Assembly (NCBI GenBank): GCA_015680685.1
Contig: MNCI01036180.1
Span: 1-64,000 of the forward strand
Length of the DNA stretch: 64,000 nt
Origin: Gnetum montanum
Taxonomy: Eukaryota > Streptophyta > Gnetopsida > Gnetales > Gnetaceae
Reading direction: 5' to 3'
In this document: one piece after another, positions 1-10,350 of the stretch
Numbering within the stretch: the first letter of the stretch is position 1
How the letters are laid out: each line of letters starts with the position of its first letter
The notes under the pieces: model-generated
Seen by the model: only the letters and a program-made list of their open reading frames with translations
Database searches by the model: none
Told to the model about the DNA's origin: nothing
Position numbers and translations under genes: made by a program

Positions 1-802
1 GTAAAATTTTTGGGTGTGACAACAAAGTAACAAATTCAATTAATCTAGAAATAAACATTAAATCTTCTTAACACCTAAAACTTAACTTAATTGTAGCTAC
101 TTGATGTATTTCTTTTATAGCTTGAGAAACAACAAAAGTAAATGAATATTAGTAATTTCTTACTATTAATATCTAAAATATGATGATATTATTTAAATAA
201 AAAATAAAATGTAAGTTACCAAAATCAATCTAGCCTTTTAATTAATATTGTATAATCAACAAACATAAATAGCCGAAATTATCTATTACAAAACTGCTAA
301 TTTTAAAAAAAAGAAAAATGAAATTTTTTGGCCAAAATATAAAGGCTTAAGGCTTCTTTCTCTCTTTTTTGTGCTCTTTTTATCTTCAAATATCATGGAA
401 ATTTTGTAACATTATAATTATTATACAAAGCAAGCATGAAGCCAAGAAGATAGAAGACTTGAAGTTCATGTTGTCTCACTCATCCACCTAGAGATAAAAG
501 TTATTTCATCATCTTATTTTACTTTTAAACAAAATTAATTGGTGGATGTACTTTATTTTGGTTCCAATTCCTCATGTTTTCTTCTAAATTAATTAGTTTT
601 TATAATGGGAAATCTCTTTTTAATGTCCCCTAGTATAACCCTAATCATTCTCTATAAATTTAAGGCCATACCATGATGCACTTAATTAGTTTTGATGAAA
701 TAAATATTACTTTCAATTCTTTTAAATATTTAATTTTTTATTATTTCCACTTTTCATCTTCTTTAATATTGTATTTTCAACTAATAAGGATTTTGTTGAT
801 TT
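1..802. other. AT-rich intergenic DNA, nothing recognised
   Basis: Strongly AT-rich sequence with many short A and T runs. Both strands were inspected and no reading frame, repeat edge or RNA gene could be supported. Confidence 0.6.
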
Positions 803-1362
803 TGACCAATTGAATTTATCATACAAAATGCACTGAAATCTAATCATAAGCTTTAAAGACAATGTTGAGTGGATTGCTAAGGATACTCATGTATATTTTT
901 ATGTTCAATAAATATAAAATAGACTATAGTACACATGATACAAGAAAAATCCCATGTTAGCATAGTAAGGAATAGATACAAAATTTATAATTTATAATTT
1001 TATAATTTTTATGGATTTTATAAGTATAAAAATAAAATAAATATAAACACACATGCATCAAAATCCCTCTTGGGAACAGACATAATGCTCTTGTCATAAT
1101 ACTTTATAGGACAAGTGCAACACCATTATAAAAAGCAATAAATGGTTCTTAGTCATAACTTCAATAGCCCAACACCATGCCACATAGTTATGACCTCCTT
1201 GGATAAGGAACAAATCATCATAGCTTGATGAAATAAAAATTAAATAAATATTTTTAGTATTTTAATATTTAAGGCATCAATGGTAAAAAAAGGGAGAACC
1301 ATGCACTTTATTTACTATGCAAACACTACACTCTACATTGACCAAATGGTTATAGGCTATGT
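803..1362 (+). repeat. Dispersed direct repeat, copy A
   Basis: About 550 bp that matches 12541-13086 in the same orientation. Shared blocks include the start around GAATTTATCATACAA, a central CAATAAATATAAAATAGA, and an end near GCAAACACTA followed by TTGAC. Identity is high but with many substitutions and small indels. No PBS or PPT is seen next to either copy, so they are probably independent copies of one repeat (a solo LTR is possible) and not the two ends of one element. Confidence 0.6.
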
Positions 1363-3540
1363 AAGCAAGGTAGTACTTTGACAATGTTCAATGTACTTGT
1401 AAAAGTAATGACTCAAAACGCACACACAAATGGTAAGAAAATAACTTACCCAATGGAGAAAGAGCTCTTCATACTAACTGGATGTCAGTATCCAAATGAA
1501 AATGAAATTATGCTTGTGATGTATATGAGAGTTCATCCCATGTTTGTGTATTTTTTACAACATAATAACAAAGGTTTACTAGTATCCAAGTATCAATGGA
1601 AGTCCGTTAGCATAGCCTAGGCAACCTCGAAATACATTGAAGGTACCCCAAGGGAAAATGGATCAAACCAAGCCTTCTAGGAGGTGCATCAATACAGTTG
1701 CACTGATGGAAGAGGTGTTCTAATGCAAAGAAGTCATCAGAAATCCTCCTAGCACACTTTTCTAGCCAATTCTATATGAAAGCTAAAACATTAGAAAACA
1801 TGTTGGAAGGTTCCTAGAGTGCATGAGAGAAACCAAAAACACCCTAGGAAGTTTAAAACATGCGCTGAACCTAGAAGTGTAATATAGAAGGCTATGATGA
1901 AAACTTGGGAGGTAGAAACCTCAACCATATGCTTGAAAATCACAAATAAAGAACATGAAATACTTCCCAAGTCCAAGGCTTACAACTGACATACAAATGT
2001 CACTAGATGCCTTATCATTCCCCTATGACTAAGTAAAGAAAATCCCAAAATAGGGACCAAACACATGACAAGATCAATATGGAGGAATTACAAATGTATA
2101 ATATAGAACATGACTATGTTACAATGCATACCACCTTAGTAAGAAGTGCTAGGAAATGAAGGCTTAAGATAGAGTTCCCCTAGCATGCTTGCATGAAATC
2201 AAAAGAAGCCAAAAGTGTAGGATGCATACATGTGAAATATCTATAGCTATGCCTCAAGGTCTATTACACTGGCCTCATGGATGGATATTTGTTGCACATC
2301 ATCCATCTTCAAATCATCTTCTTCCAACTCCTTTGATAGTCATTTAAAAGATCTTGTAGGAGATTTGCTTAACCCACAAGATCAAGACCATAACTATCTA
2401 CCTTCAAATCTCTCTCTTGAGAGAGGTTTCTCACGTATAGGTGTTGGATCCAATGATTGATGTTTTTGCTCCTCTTCTTATAAGTTCAGTGGCTTAAATG
2501 TCAACTCATAGATTAAGGAATGAGATCTCACCTAAGAAATAGAAGCTATGAAAATGCCAAAAACCAAGTGTGATTTCCACGGCATTATATTACCAATGCA
2601 AAAAGTGGCCATCGAAAAAATGATAAATATAACCCTTGGGGACATGAGAGAAACATAATCAAAACTATGGAGTCAACACATGCATGGGTAAGTAAAAATA
2701 AGATGAAAATAATTTAAATAATCATCAAAAGTACAAAGTAGATACTTGAATCAATGTCTCTCCTCCATGACTAAGTTATAAGACACTTGGCTTGAACCAC
2801 ATGAATAATGCAAATGGGAAGAACAAGAAGAAGAAATGCTCAATAAAATATCATAAATCCAACCAAGAATTAAACCAAACAAGCCATAAAATCAATGGGA
2901 TTCATATCATAATGTTAAATCTTCTAATTCCCATGATTCAAGAACCAAGAAAAAGGGGTTAGTGAAATAATAGATAAATAACATACTCCAAGACAAATAG
3001 ATAGGTGCAAGTGAGGTAAAATGGGAATAGTTTGTTTTGATCAAATTTTGAAGCTTGTAAAATTGACACTCATACAAGTACATGATCAATCAAGTGTTCT
3101 ATGTCATGAAATCACCACCATCATTGGAAGATAAGCTTGAGCTCACTTACTCATCATGCCAAGTCACCAAGGATTCACAAGTGAGTTCTCTTTATATAAA
3201 ATACCTTTCTTTCTTGCTCTTGTAAAACTCATTATTGGAACATCTATGGATTCCCAACAACTAGCAAGATATCAACATGAAACATGAGTTCATCTCCTTG
3301 GGTAGAAAAATCTCATCCTCTACTTTACCTAATCAACTTCTTACCACATACAACAATGGAAAAGAATGAAATGACAGACATGGATAATGAATGAAGGACA
3401 AAAAATAGAAGGTAGGAGTGCAAAATCATCAGATCCCCAACCAATAATTCAATTATCTCATGGGAACATGTGAGCATGTCCTACATCCCATAAGAGATCC
3501 ACTATTGCATCCCTTCATTGCTACTCATTCACATAGTAGG
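1363..3540. other. Unassigned AT-rich DNA
   Basis: No reading frame over about 80 codons and no domain recognised in any frame. It is probably old, unrecognisable repeat DNA. The final part flanks the solo LTR that starts at 3541. Confidence 0.5.
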
Positions 3541-4266
3541 TGATGAGTGGCGAGGTACCCCTACACTCAACCGTATGAATACGAGTGTTCTCATGATCGA
3601 TTCGGTCAAACTCCATAGACGAACTAGTTGTGGCACCTAGATAGTTAGCCTTAGATCGAAGTTCGTTGTCTTTCCACCTAGACTAATATTATATTTTTCA
3701 CGTATGGTTTAGTCCAAAGTGAGGTGTATGATGTGTTCCTAATCTAATGCTACTCCTGAAGCAATGGAAGATAATATTAACTAAGATAAACTAAGAGAGA
3801 AAAGGGTAAGAGAATCTAATCTATCCTAAGTGCGATGAGCATCTATTCCTTGATCATCCGTACACATCTTGGACTTCATGCACAACTACCACTAGGATTA
3901 CCAAGTGCAAATCCTAGGTACACCACTGGGCTACCAAGTAATCACACTTAAATACTAGTAATCAAGTCGTACTCATTCTGCGTTCTAGTAGATAAGGGTG
4001 AGAGAGACTAATTAAGAAAGCAATAAATAACAACTAAATAAATAAATAAACAACAAAGTGAATGCTGCAATGATGAAGTAATCTCAATCTTTATTTCTAG
4101 TCATGTGTGTGTCCAAGTACATCACACTCGAATAAAGGATGCCATATAATTACATTCAACACATTGCGGGAAGACATAGGAAAAATAATCTATCTCTAGA
4201 GGGATCAAACTACCAGAGCTTTACTACTCCTAACTCCTAATACTGAAATAAGGCAGAGCCGCTTCT

Positions 4267-4274
4267 TATTTATA
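4267..4274 (-). promoter_or_regulatory. TATA box of solo LTR
   Basis: TATAAATA on the minus strand, about 120 bp inside the LTR. The other family LTRs have the same octamer in the equivalent place (49230, 58050 and 63179). It is the likely RNA polymerase II promoter core of the LTR. Confidence 0.55.
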
Positions 4275-4290
4275 AACATTGTGACGAACT

Positions 4291-4385
4291 GTGATATCAC
4301 GTACGTGATATCGCAGGGGAAGATGCAATATCGCGTACACGATATCGCAGGGGATGCAATATCGAGACGGATGTGATATCGCATC
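4291..4385 (-). repeat. GATATC-rich repeated module in LTR U3
   Basis: About three degenerate units of roughly 30-35 bp, each built on GATATC or AATATC joined to CG-containing spacers and GCAGGGG. It lies upstream of the LTR's TATA box, so an enhancer-like role is plausible but not shown. CpG dinucleotides are unusually well kept here compared with the rest of the window. Confidence 0.5.
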
Positions 4386-4391
4386 CCATCA

Positions 4392-6866
4392 GTAGAGATA
4401 TATCTATAGGTTTCCTTTTGAAGTGCAAGGTTACACCTATCACTACCAGTGTCACCTAAACTTGATTGTTCCATGGTCTAATCATTGACAAAACTAAACC
4501 AATGCAACACATTACAAATCAACTAGAAGTTGAGATTCTAATTTGTTTTTCCGCCATCTATGCACATATGCATAGTAGGTTCTACAAATTCAACTTTACC
4601 AAAAATACCTTATCGATCCCTCTAGATGTTCCAACTAGTTTCAATCCCAATAGTAATTACAACTATAAAAAATGGATTTAGGATTTATGTGGAAGAAGCA
4701 CTTGATGTTATTGGTATTCACTAAGATAGACACTTCAAACCCTTCATGGCCATGAGGAGGGATGAGCAAGAGGTTGTCTTGGACCATTAAATTTTAGGGC
4801 TAAGTGATCTAGGCAATAGATTGAACATAAGATAAGTAGACTAATTGATATCATGAATGTTTTGCATAAGCATTAGTTCAACGTTCCATCTTAATCTTGG
4901 TTGAGTAATTATAAGATAATCCTAGGATGCTAGAAATACCAATTTGTGTGGACTAAATACATATCATTATTCTTATAATATCTTCTTCTTAATTTTTTTA
5001 TCTTTATTTTTTTCTTTGTCAATATATATTTCCATACATTTTTTCATCTCTTCTTTCATGAGAAGAGGAATTTCAAATGGTGCATTCGAATCATGGGAAT
5101 GATTGGAATGCTAGATTACTACATGAAGTCTTTTACTTACATGAACATAAGAATTCATCCCTCACCGCATTGCATGCATAAGTCCATAAGATCATGAACC
5201 TCTTCGGACTATGGTAGCTAGGCATGGCAAGCACATGCGCCTTGACCCAATCACACTAAGTACACCCATCTAGTCATCATAAGGAGTTTTGATGAGACAC
5301 TCTTTCTTTACTAGTAACCAAGAACTCTTTTAGAATTTTGGAGCTCACACACTAAGTTGTGGATCCACCACCTACCCATAGTTTCAATAGCATTAGATTT
5401 AACAACTTGTAGTATAAGTTCTAGCTACCTATTGAATGTGAGCCTAGTTCACTAGTGATGAATAGAGGAAGAGTGGATGGATGAATTTCATTAAATGAAC
5501 ATTCCACTAATTGAGGCTCCACTTTAGACTTGTATGCATTCTTGCATCATTATCACATTTGTAACTCACCCTTTCACCACAGGCTTATTAGGTGAGCATT
5601 AATTAAGCACATTAATTGATTTTTCTATGTTTACATGAAATATACTTAAAAGAATATATAAATCAAAATTGATTAATCATTAATATCAAAAATAATTACA
5701 CACAAAGAGTCACACTAAGGAAAATATCAAGCTAAAATTGAGAGATCTATATGCTCAAAATGTACATATAACATCACACCAAATCAAATGAATAAAAAAA
5801 CGTGGAGTGATATATCATTAGTTTTAAAAAATATATGCACAAAGAAATGCATACCAAATAGGTGAGCCATACTCTACCATTGAAGCCACTATGTGGAGGA
5901 ATCTTCCCACATGATTAAATTCAATGTTATCACCTAACAACCTCCATTTTTATCAACACCACCAAATTGATGAGGTAATTAAGATGCTTCTTAGCATTTT
6001 GGATGTTGAACTTGTTTTTCAGAAGCATACTCTACTTACTCTTTTTTCTTTAAAGATAATGATGAGAAAAGGAATTAGTATGAATCTTCACAAATAATTA
6101 TATTCTTCTTTCTCTTATGAAAATGCTTTCATCTATGAGGTGATGAATTTTGTGCCATGGAAGTAACATGAAGATTATGATTCTTCCCATTAGTATATGA
6201 TGATAAAAAATGAGGGTAGGCCCTTGAATTAAAGAACTAGACATGTTTCCACTATAGTTGATTTAAAATTCCCTCTTGTAATGGTATTGGGGGTCAGGAT
6301 GGACATTACCGAACTAGTAACTACTAACATAGTTGTGGTGAATATGATCAATATTGATGTGACATTTCATGAGGTATTTGGTTCATAGCCAACTAAGTTT
6401 TATGGTAGAAAGGAGGATGATTTTTGCGATGTAGAGGAAGCACTATAAGTGCCAATTTCTAAGGATAAGATTCCATCCCTTATTAAAGTTGTGGCTAAAA
6501 GAATGAATCACAAGGATAAGAAATTTGATCATGGTAAGGCCTCTTACCCTTTTTTTTTACTTTGATCACATCTACCTTGTGGTGTAACAGCCTTCACAAC
6601 TAATTTAAAAACTTTATTTTTCAAATCCTTGAGACCTATTGTCATCTTTTAATTTAATACATCTCAAACCTTATCAACAACATTGACAAGATTTGCCAAA
6701 GTATTTTTTTGTATTTTGTTTTGTTTTGTGTTTTTTTTTTTGTTCTCATGCTTTCTTGCATAGGGGCTTCAATAACATTAGAAGATTGAATCTTATATTC
6801 AACATTCTTTATATTTTTCCTATGTTGGGAATTTATGTTAAATTCATCTATATTGATATGCTTATG
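4392..6866. other. Unassigned AT-rich DNA
   Basis: No supported gene in 2.5 kb. Short open frames are hydrophobic or low complexity and lack any family signature. Because the gag fragment at 6867-7451 points this way, some of this stretch may be degraded downstream retrotransposon sequence, but no pol motif could be read. Confidence 0.45.
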
Positions 6867-7451
6867 TCATTCACCTTCTAATTTAGCTACAAGATCTAAC
6901 ACAACAATAATATAAGTCACTAACCTATGGTATAGATTACTCATGACATACATATCTAAGCCTTCATAATTTTGTGACCATAGTCCTTCTACCAAGTGCA
7001 TTAATTGGTCATGTTTGTCGAACCCATGATTTGGACATTCATTGAGCATGCAATTGTACCATTATAAACACACATTTACTGATTCATTACTATCTTGCTT
7101 TCATCTTGCTATCTTCTTTTCAAGGTTTGCAACTTGGGCATAAGATTGAAATTTGACATTAAAATCTCTTAACATGTCTACAAAAGAAGAGATGGAATTG
7201 GCTAGAAGAGCTTGATACCAAATTTTAGCATGATCAGTAAGTGTGTGGGGAAACAAATGAAGTTTTTGCCACTCATTATTCAAACCTTGTAGGTCATAAG
7301 TGATGACAAATGTTTGAACATAAAGATATGAATCATCATTCAACTTCCCACCAAATGTGCGAATGTCTATCATATCAACCTTTTGAATTATTCTCTTCTC
7401 AATGCTTTCAAATGAATAGAAAATCACTTCATGAATTTGACCCTGGCTCAT
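6867..7451 (-). pseudogene. Ty3/gypsy gag fragment
   Basis: Reads on the minus strand in a single frame for about 195 codons, broken by an in-frame TGA near 7101 and a TAA further on. The protein carries the retrotransposon gag core: LFPHTLTDHAKIWYQAL, then a linker, VDMLRDFNVKFQSYAQVANL, and after the stop MLNECPNHGFDKHDQLMHL. This is the same order as the gag of the 49.1-58.8 kb element (WW..MLKLFNDKYQTY..VSNLRKKIQ, then YSQQEQLYHIIDGL). Gag forms the capsid of the virus-like particle. No LTR, protease or RT adjoins it, so it is an isolated, dead fragment. Confidence 0.7.
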
Positions 7452-8119
7452 TTAAAGTCATCAACACCTCCATCCAAATGAAGGTAAGAAAAATGTGGGA
7501 TGATGGACTACTTCAAATCATCATAAGTATAGCTTATATCCCATGGATAAAGATGCATGGACCTCCTTATCTTAGAATCATTCATGTTATAAGAATGAAA
7601 GTGTCTAAGAGAAGGTATTACCTACTTCCTACCATGTATGCACTCATACTCTTACTCCATAGTCATATCACAAAGCTTTTATATTTTTATAAGTTGGATA
7701 CTCTAATTGTTAGGATGATATGAATTCATAATTTTCCAAATCCTTAATGAAGCCTTGATTGAACAAAGCCTCATCAAAGGTGACAGGTGCAACTTCTCTA
7801 AGTTCTTTGTAAAATCATCCATGCACATCATGCCATTTTCCTAGTTTTTCTTAATGAAATTTTAGCATGACAAGAGGTGTTCTTTCATTCACCATATTTT
7901 TGAAAGTCATTTGATCCAATTGATGTTTCTACTTCAATCTATTCTCATTGCTTAATTCTATCATGATTTCTTTGATCCTTTAATTCCTATAAAATAAATA
8001 ACTTATAAAAGGAAAATTTATGAATGTATAAGTATTTCAACACAATTCACCAATGTCTTTCTTGCTAATAGTGCCAATAATACTGGTCTCACTAGTTTGT
8101 TTGTTGGCTAATAGGCCAT
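7452..8119. other. Unassigned AT-rich DNA
   Basis: Probably the degraded 5' flank of the gag fragment. No LTR end, PBS or reading frame was recognised. Confidence 0.4.
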
Positions 8120-8405
8120 TACCATTCATAATTCGGTAACGCTAATCTTTTGTGCATAACACTGACCAACGTTGACTTTCCCACAGCCCATTTCGGTAAT
8201 GCAACTTTGTGCACAACGCTGACGTGTAACTAAAATTCTAGACAGGCCATTTCAGTAACACAACTTTGTGAATAAGACTGACGTGGAACGCTGACGTGTA
8301 CAATTCTAGATAGGCTATTTCGGTAATGCAACTTTGTGAATAACGCTGACGTGTAACTAATATTCCAGACAGGCCATTTCAGTAACCCAACTTTGTGCAT
8401 AACAC
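8120..8405 (+). repeat. Tandem repeat carrying TGACGTG motifs
   Basis: Four to five degenerate units of roughly 60-70 bp. A unit reads approximately: GGCCATTTCGGTAA, then CAACTTTGTG, then a CGCTGACGTG core, then AACTAAAATTCTAGACA. TGACGTG occurs four times (about 8220, 8279, 8292 and 8347). TGACG/ACGT is the known core bound by plant bZIP (TGA-type) factors. The array lies about 500 bp upstream of the O-methyltransferase remnant on the same strand, so it may be a former promoter or enhancer array. This role is inferred. Confidence 0.65.
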
Positions 8406-8420
8406 TACAGCTGAAACCCG

Positions 8421-8482
8421 TGTTAGAACCGCGGCCTCTGCTACAACCATGACCAGCAGATCTGTTAGAGCTGCGGCCTCCT
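8421..8482. repeat. RG-rich repeat, copy 1
   Basis: This ~60 bp block recurs in direct orientation at about 10020-10081; both contain GACCAGCAGATCTG and GGCCTCTGCTAC. On the minus strand both copies encode glycine/arginine/serine-rich peptide (for example RSAGHGCSRGRGSN here). That resembles the basic tails of some gag or RNA-binding proteins, but no wider domain supports an assignment. Confidence 0.5.
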
Positions 8483-8650
8483 CCCCTCTTCACAGTTTTT
8501 GCTCTGCTGCAAGATCTTTAGTAGCCATGTCACGATGTTTCACAGTCTATAATGCCAATATGCCATGGCCATCAACATGAGAGGGACGTAAATATCTCCA
8601 ATAAGATTCACGGTCCGCAAATGATGTGGCAGCCATACCACGGTGCTACA

Positions 8651-8706
8651 AAGTGGTGTACAAAGGTCACAAGATGCACAGTGGTGTACAAAGTTCACGA
8701 GATGTA
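8651..8706. repeat. 28 bp tandem duplication
   Basis: GTGGTGTACAAAG, TCAC, AGATG and ACA appear twice in succession with few differences. A small local duplication of no evident function. Confidence 0.55.
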
Positions 8707-8893
8707 CATGGGAAAGGCCGACACTGGCAGATGCATAGCGTTGCCCTTAAATCCGAGTGTAGAGCAGCGAATAGAAACGCAGAAGCATTGAACAACACAA
8801 AATTCTAGAATCCATGGCCAGGTTATGCTTCTGTTCGCATACACTAATATATATGATACTCCAGTATATATGGAATTCTAGAATCCATTTCTA

Positions 8894-9400
8894 CGCCCCT
8901 ACTCTGCAAGCAAGGAGGAGGAAGTAGAAGGTCAGAAGGCTTCATGGCGATTCATTTTTGAATTTGTAGAAACGTTCATGGCGACGGTAGTCTTAAAGCT
9001 GGGCATTCTAGATATTCTTGCGGCGAAGGGTCGGAACGCCAAGGTAACGCTTGCAGAAATCGGGCAGCGCCTACAGAGCAAGAATCCCCTAGATCTAGAC
9101 GTTCTCAATTGCATCATGCAATTCCATGTGGCACAACGTTTCTTCTCTGCAGAGAAGGACGCAGTTGACTACGGCATCACACGCTACAGCCTAACTCCAA
9201 CATTGAAGTGGCTGTTGACGCCAGTAGAGAGAGACCACGATCACGCGTCTATGAAATCCATGTTCTTGATGGTGAACAGCAACTATGATATAGGACCCAA
9301 CGTATGACTTCATCTGAGGACCGAATGCCTGAACATGGAAACATGACAATGGATGTTAATGGAAACTACAAAATCAGAGATCTCAACCTTCAGGAAGCAC
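8894..9400 (+). pseudogene. Plant O-methyltransferase N-terminal remnant (COMT-like)
   Basis: The open frame, read upstream of the ATG at 8978, gives SKEEEVEGQKASWRFIFEFV, then ATVVLKLGILDILAAKG, VTLAEIGQRL, DLDVLNCIMQF and YSLTPTLKWLL. In that order these match the N-terminal dimerisation domain of plant caffeate/flavonoid-type SAM-dependent O-methyltransferases (winged-helix part, about 110 residues). The family is normally about 360 residues with a C-terminal Rossmann methyltransferase domain and a catalytic His. None of that is present: the frame hits a TGA just after GPNV, at a place where the family usually has Trp (APW-type motif), continues briefly (LHLRTECLNM), and is lost. The start Met of the true protein is also missing, so this is a truncated, dead copy. 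The family assignment is fairly secure; the substrate cannot be told. Confidence 0.75.
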
Positions 9401-9439
9401 CGTAACATCTGACATTGTCTGAGAGCTTGAATTTAGCAA

Positions 9440-9843
9440 CCTTTCTTTTTTCTACGTTGCTATTTTAGCGCAGGCTCGGTGTTGCAGAGAATCTGCAATT
9501 TGCCTTCCGCAAGTCCGGTGGAAAGGATGGCATGCATGACAGGTTCATCATCCACGTAGGTGAAAAGAAGAGATGGAAAGTTGCAAATGACTGCAGACCC
9601 GTTAGAGACATGGCATGGTGCAGCGTGCGGGAATATTGGAAGAGAGATTATTCCCTGAAAGCGTCCTATTGCTATGGTGGAATTTTGACCCAGATTTTGC
9701 TGCGGTGGAATTTTGGCCCAGATTCTACTGTCTTCCGTAAGAAAGAAAATTTTTCCATGTTCTGGAGCTATTTGGCGAGTGTAGACTTGGCGCCTTCCTT
9801 GTGTAAAAGTGCGAGGAATGGCACTACAGGAGGGACGGCATGA
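9440..9843 (+). other. Unassigned open region after the O-methyltransferase remnant
   Basis: A pyrimidine-rich stretch ending TTTTAGCGCAG (about 9472) looks like a 3' splice site. It is followed by an open frame (ENLQFAFRKSGGKDGMHDRF, then a basic Trp-rich part) to a stop at 9843. Base composition is close to genic. I do not recognise the protein: it is not the methyltransferase C-terminal domain. A 33 bp near-duplication lies inside it (GGTGGAATTTTG around 9675 and 9709). It could be a chance frame or the remnant of another gene. Confidence 0.25.
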
Positions 9844-10019
9844 CGTGTTGCAGATTGGTCTGTGAGTTCTCCGTAGCGACGATTTTCTTTGTTTCTATCA
9901 TGGCTGTTTGTGTGACAGCAGTGGTGAAGCACCAGATGTTGATGACATAGGTGCTGCTGCAAATGACAACCCAACCTGAATTACTTATGCCATGAATAAG
10001 CCAATCACCCAATTAGATC

Positions 10020-10350
10020 TGTTAGAACCATGGCCTCTGCTACGAACATGACCAGCAGATCTGCCAGAGCCATGGCCTTGACTGCGGTTGCGGCTGCGAC
10101 TGCATCCGCGACCAGAGGTGGAGATCAGCACAATTTTTCCTTCATCGCCGCACTACACTCAAACCCTAGCTTCTGCCCTTGCACCGGCATGAAAAGAAAT
10201 GAGAATGAAAACATGACAACCTCCAGAGCCGATGCCACCGCGTTTGCATCCATTTTTTCTTCCGTTTTGGCCAAGTGCACGAAAGCTTGCGTTAAGAAGA
10301 CGCGGCATTCACGATGGAGTGCAGCTTTTTGGATTCAAACCTGCGTTTGA
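10020..10350. other. RG-rich repeat copy 2 and unassigned open frames
   Basis: Starts with the second copy of the block at 8421-8482. Plus-strand translation gives an Ala/Thr/Ser-rich frame (MASATNMTSRSARAMALTAV), and minus-strand translation gives RG/SR-rich peptide plus a frame beginning MDANAVASALEVVMF. Neither is recognised. The low-complexity composition alone can produce such frames, so no gene is called. Confidence 0.3.

Larger units (their letters stand above)
3541..4391 (-). repeat. Solo LTR of the window's gypsy LTR family
   Basis: Read on the minus strand, this 851 bp block begins TGATGG and ends CACTCATCA, the same terminal pattern as the LTRs at 49118, 57938 and 63052. It has a TATA box in the expected place and the family's 3' half, with its ACCAAGTG / CCTAGG blocks. 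The flanks GTAGG (3536-3540) and GTAGA (4392-4396) form a 5 bp target duplication with one mismatch. No PBS follows and no PPT precedes it, so it is best read as a solo LTR left by LTR-LTR recombination. Confidence 0.75.

Noticed and set aside
7310-7723. 137-codon plus-strand frame
   Set aside because: It is opposite the gag fragment, which has clear family motifs. The plus frame has none.
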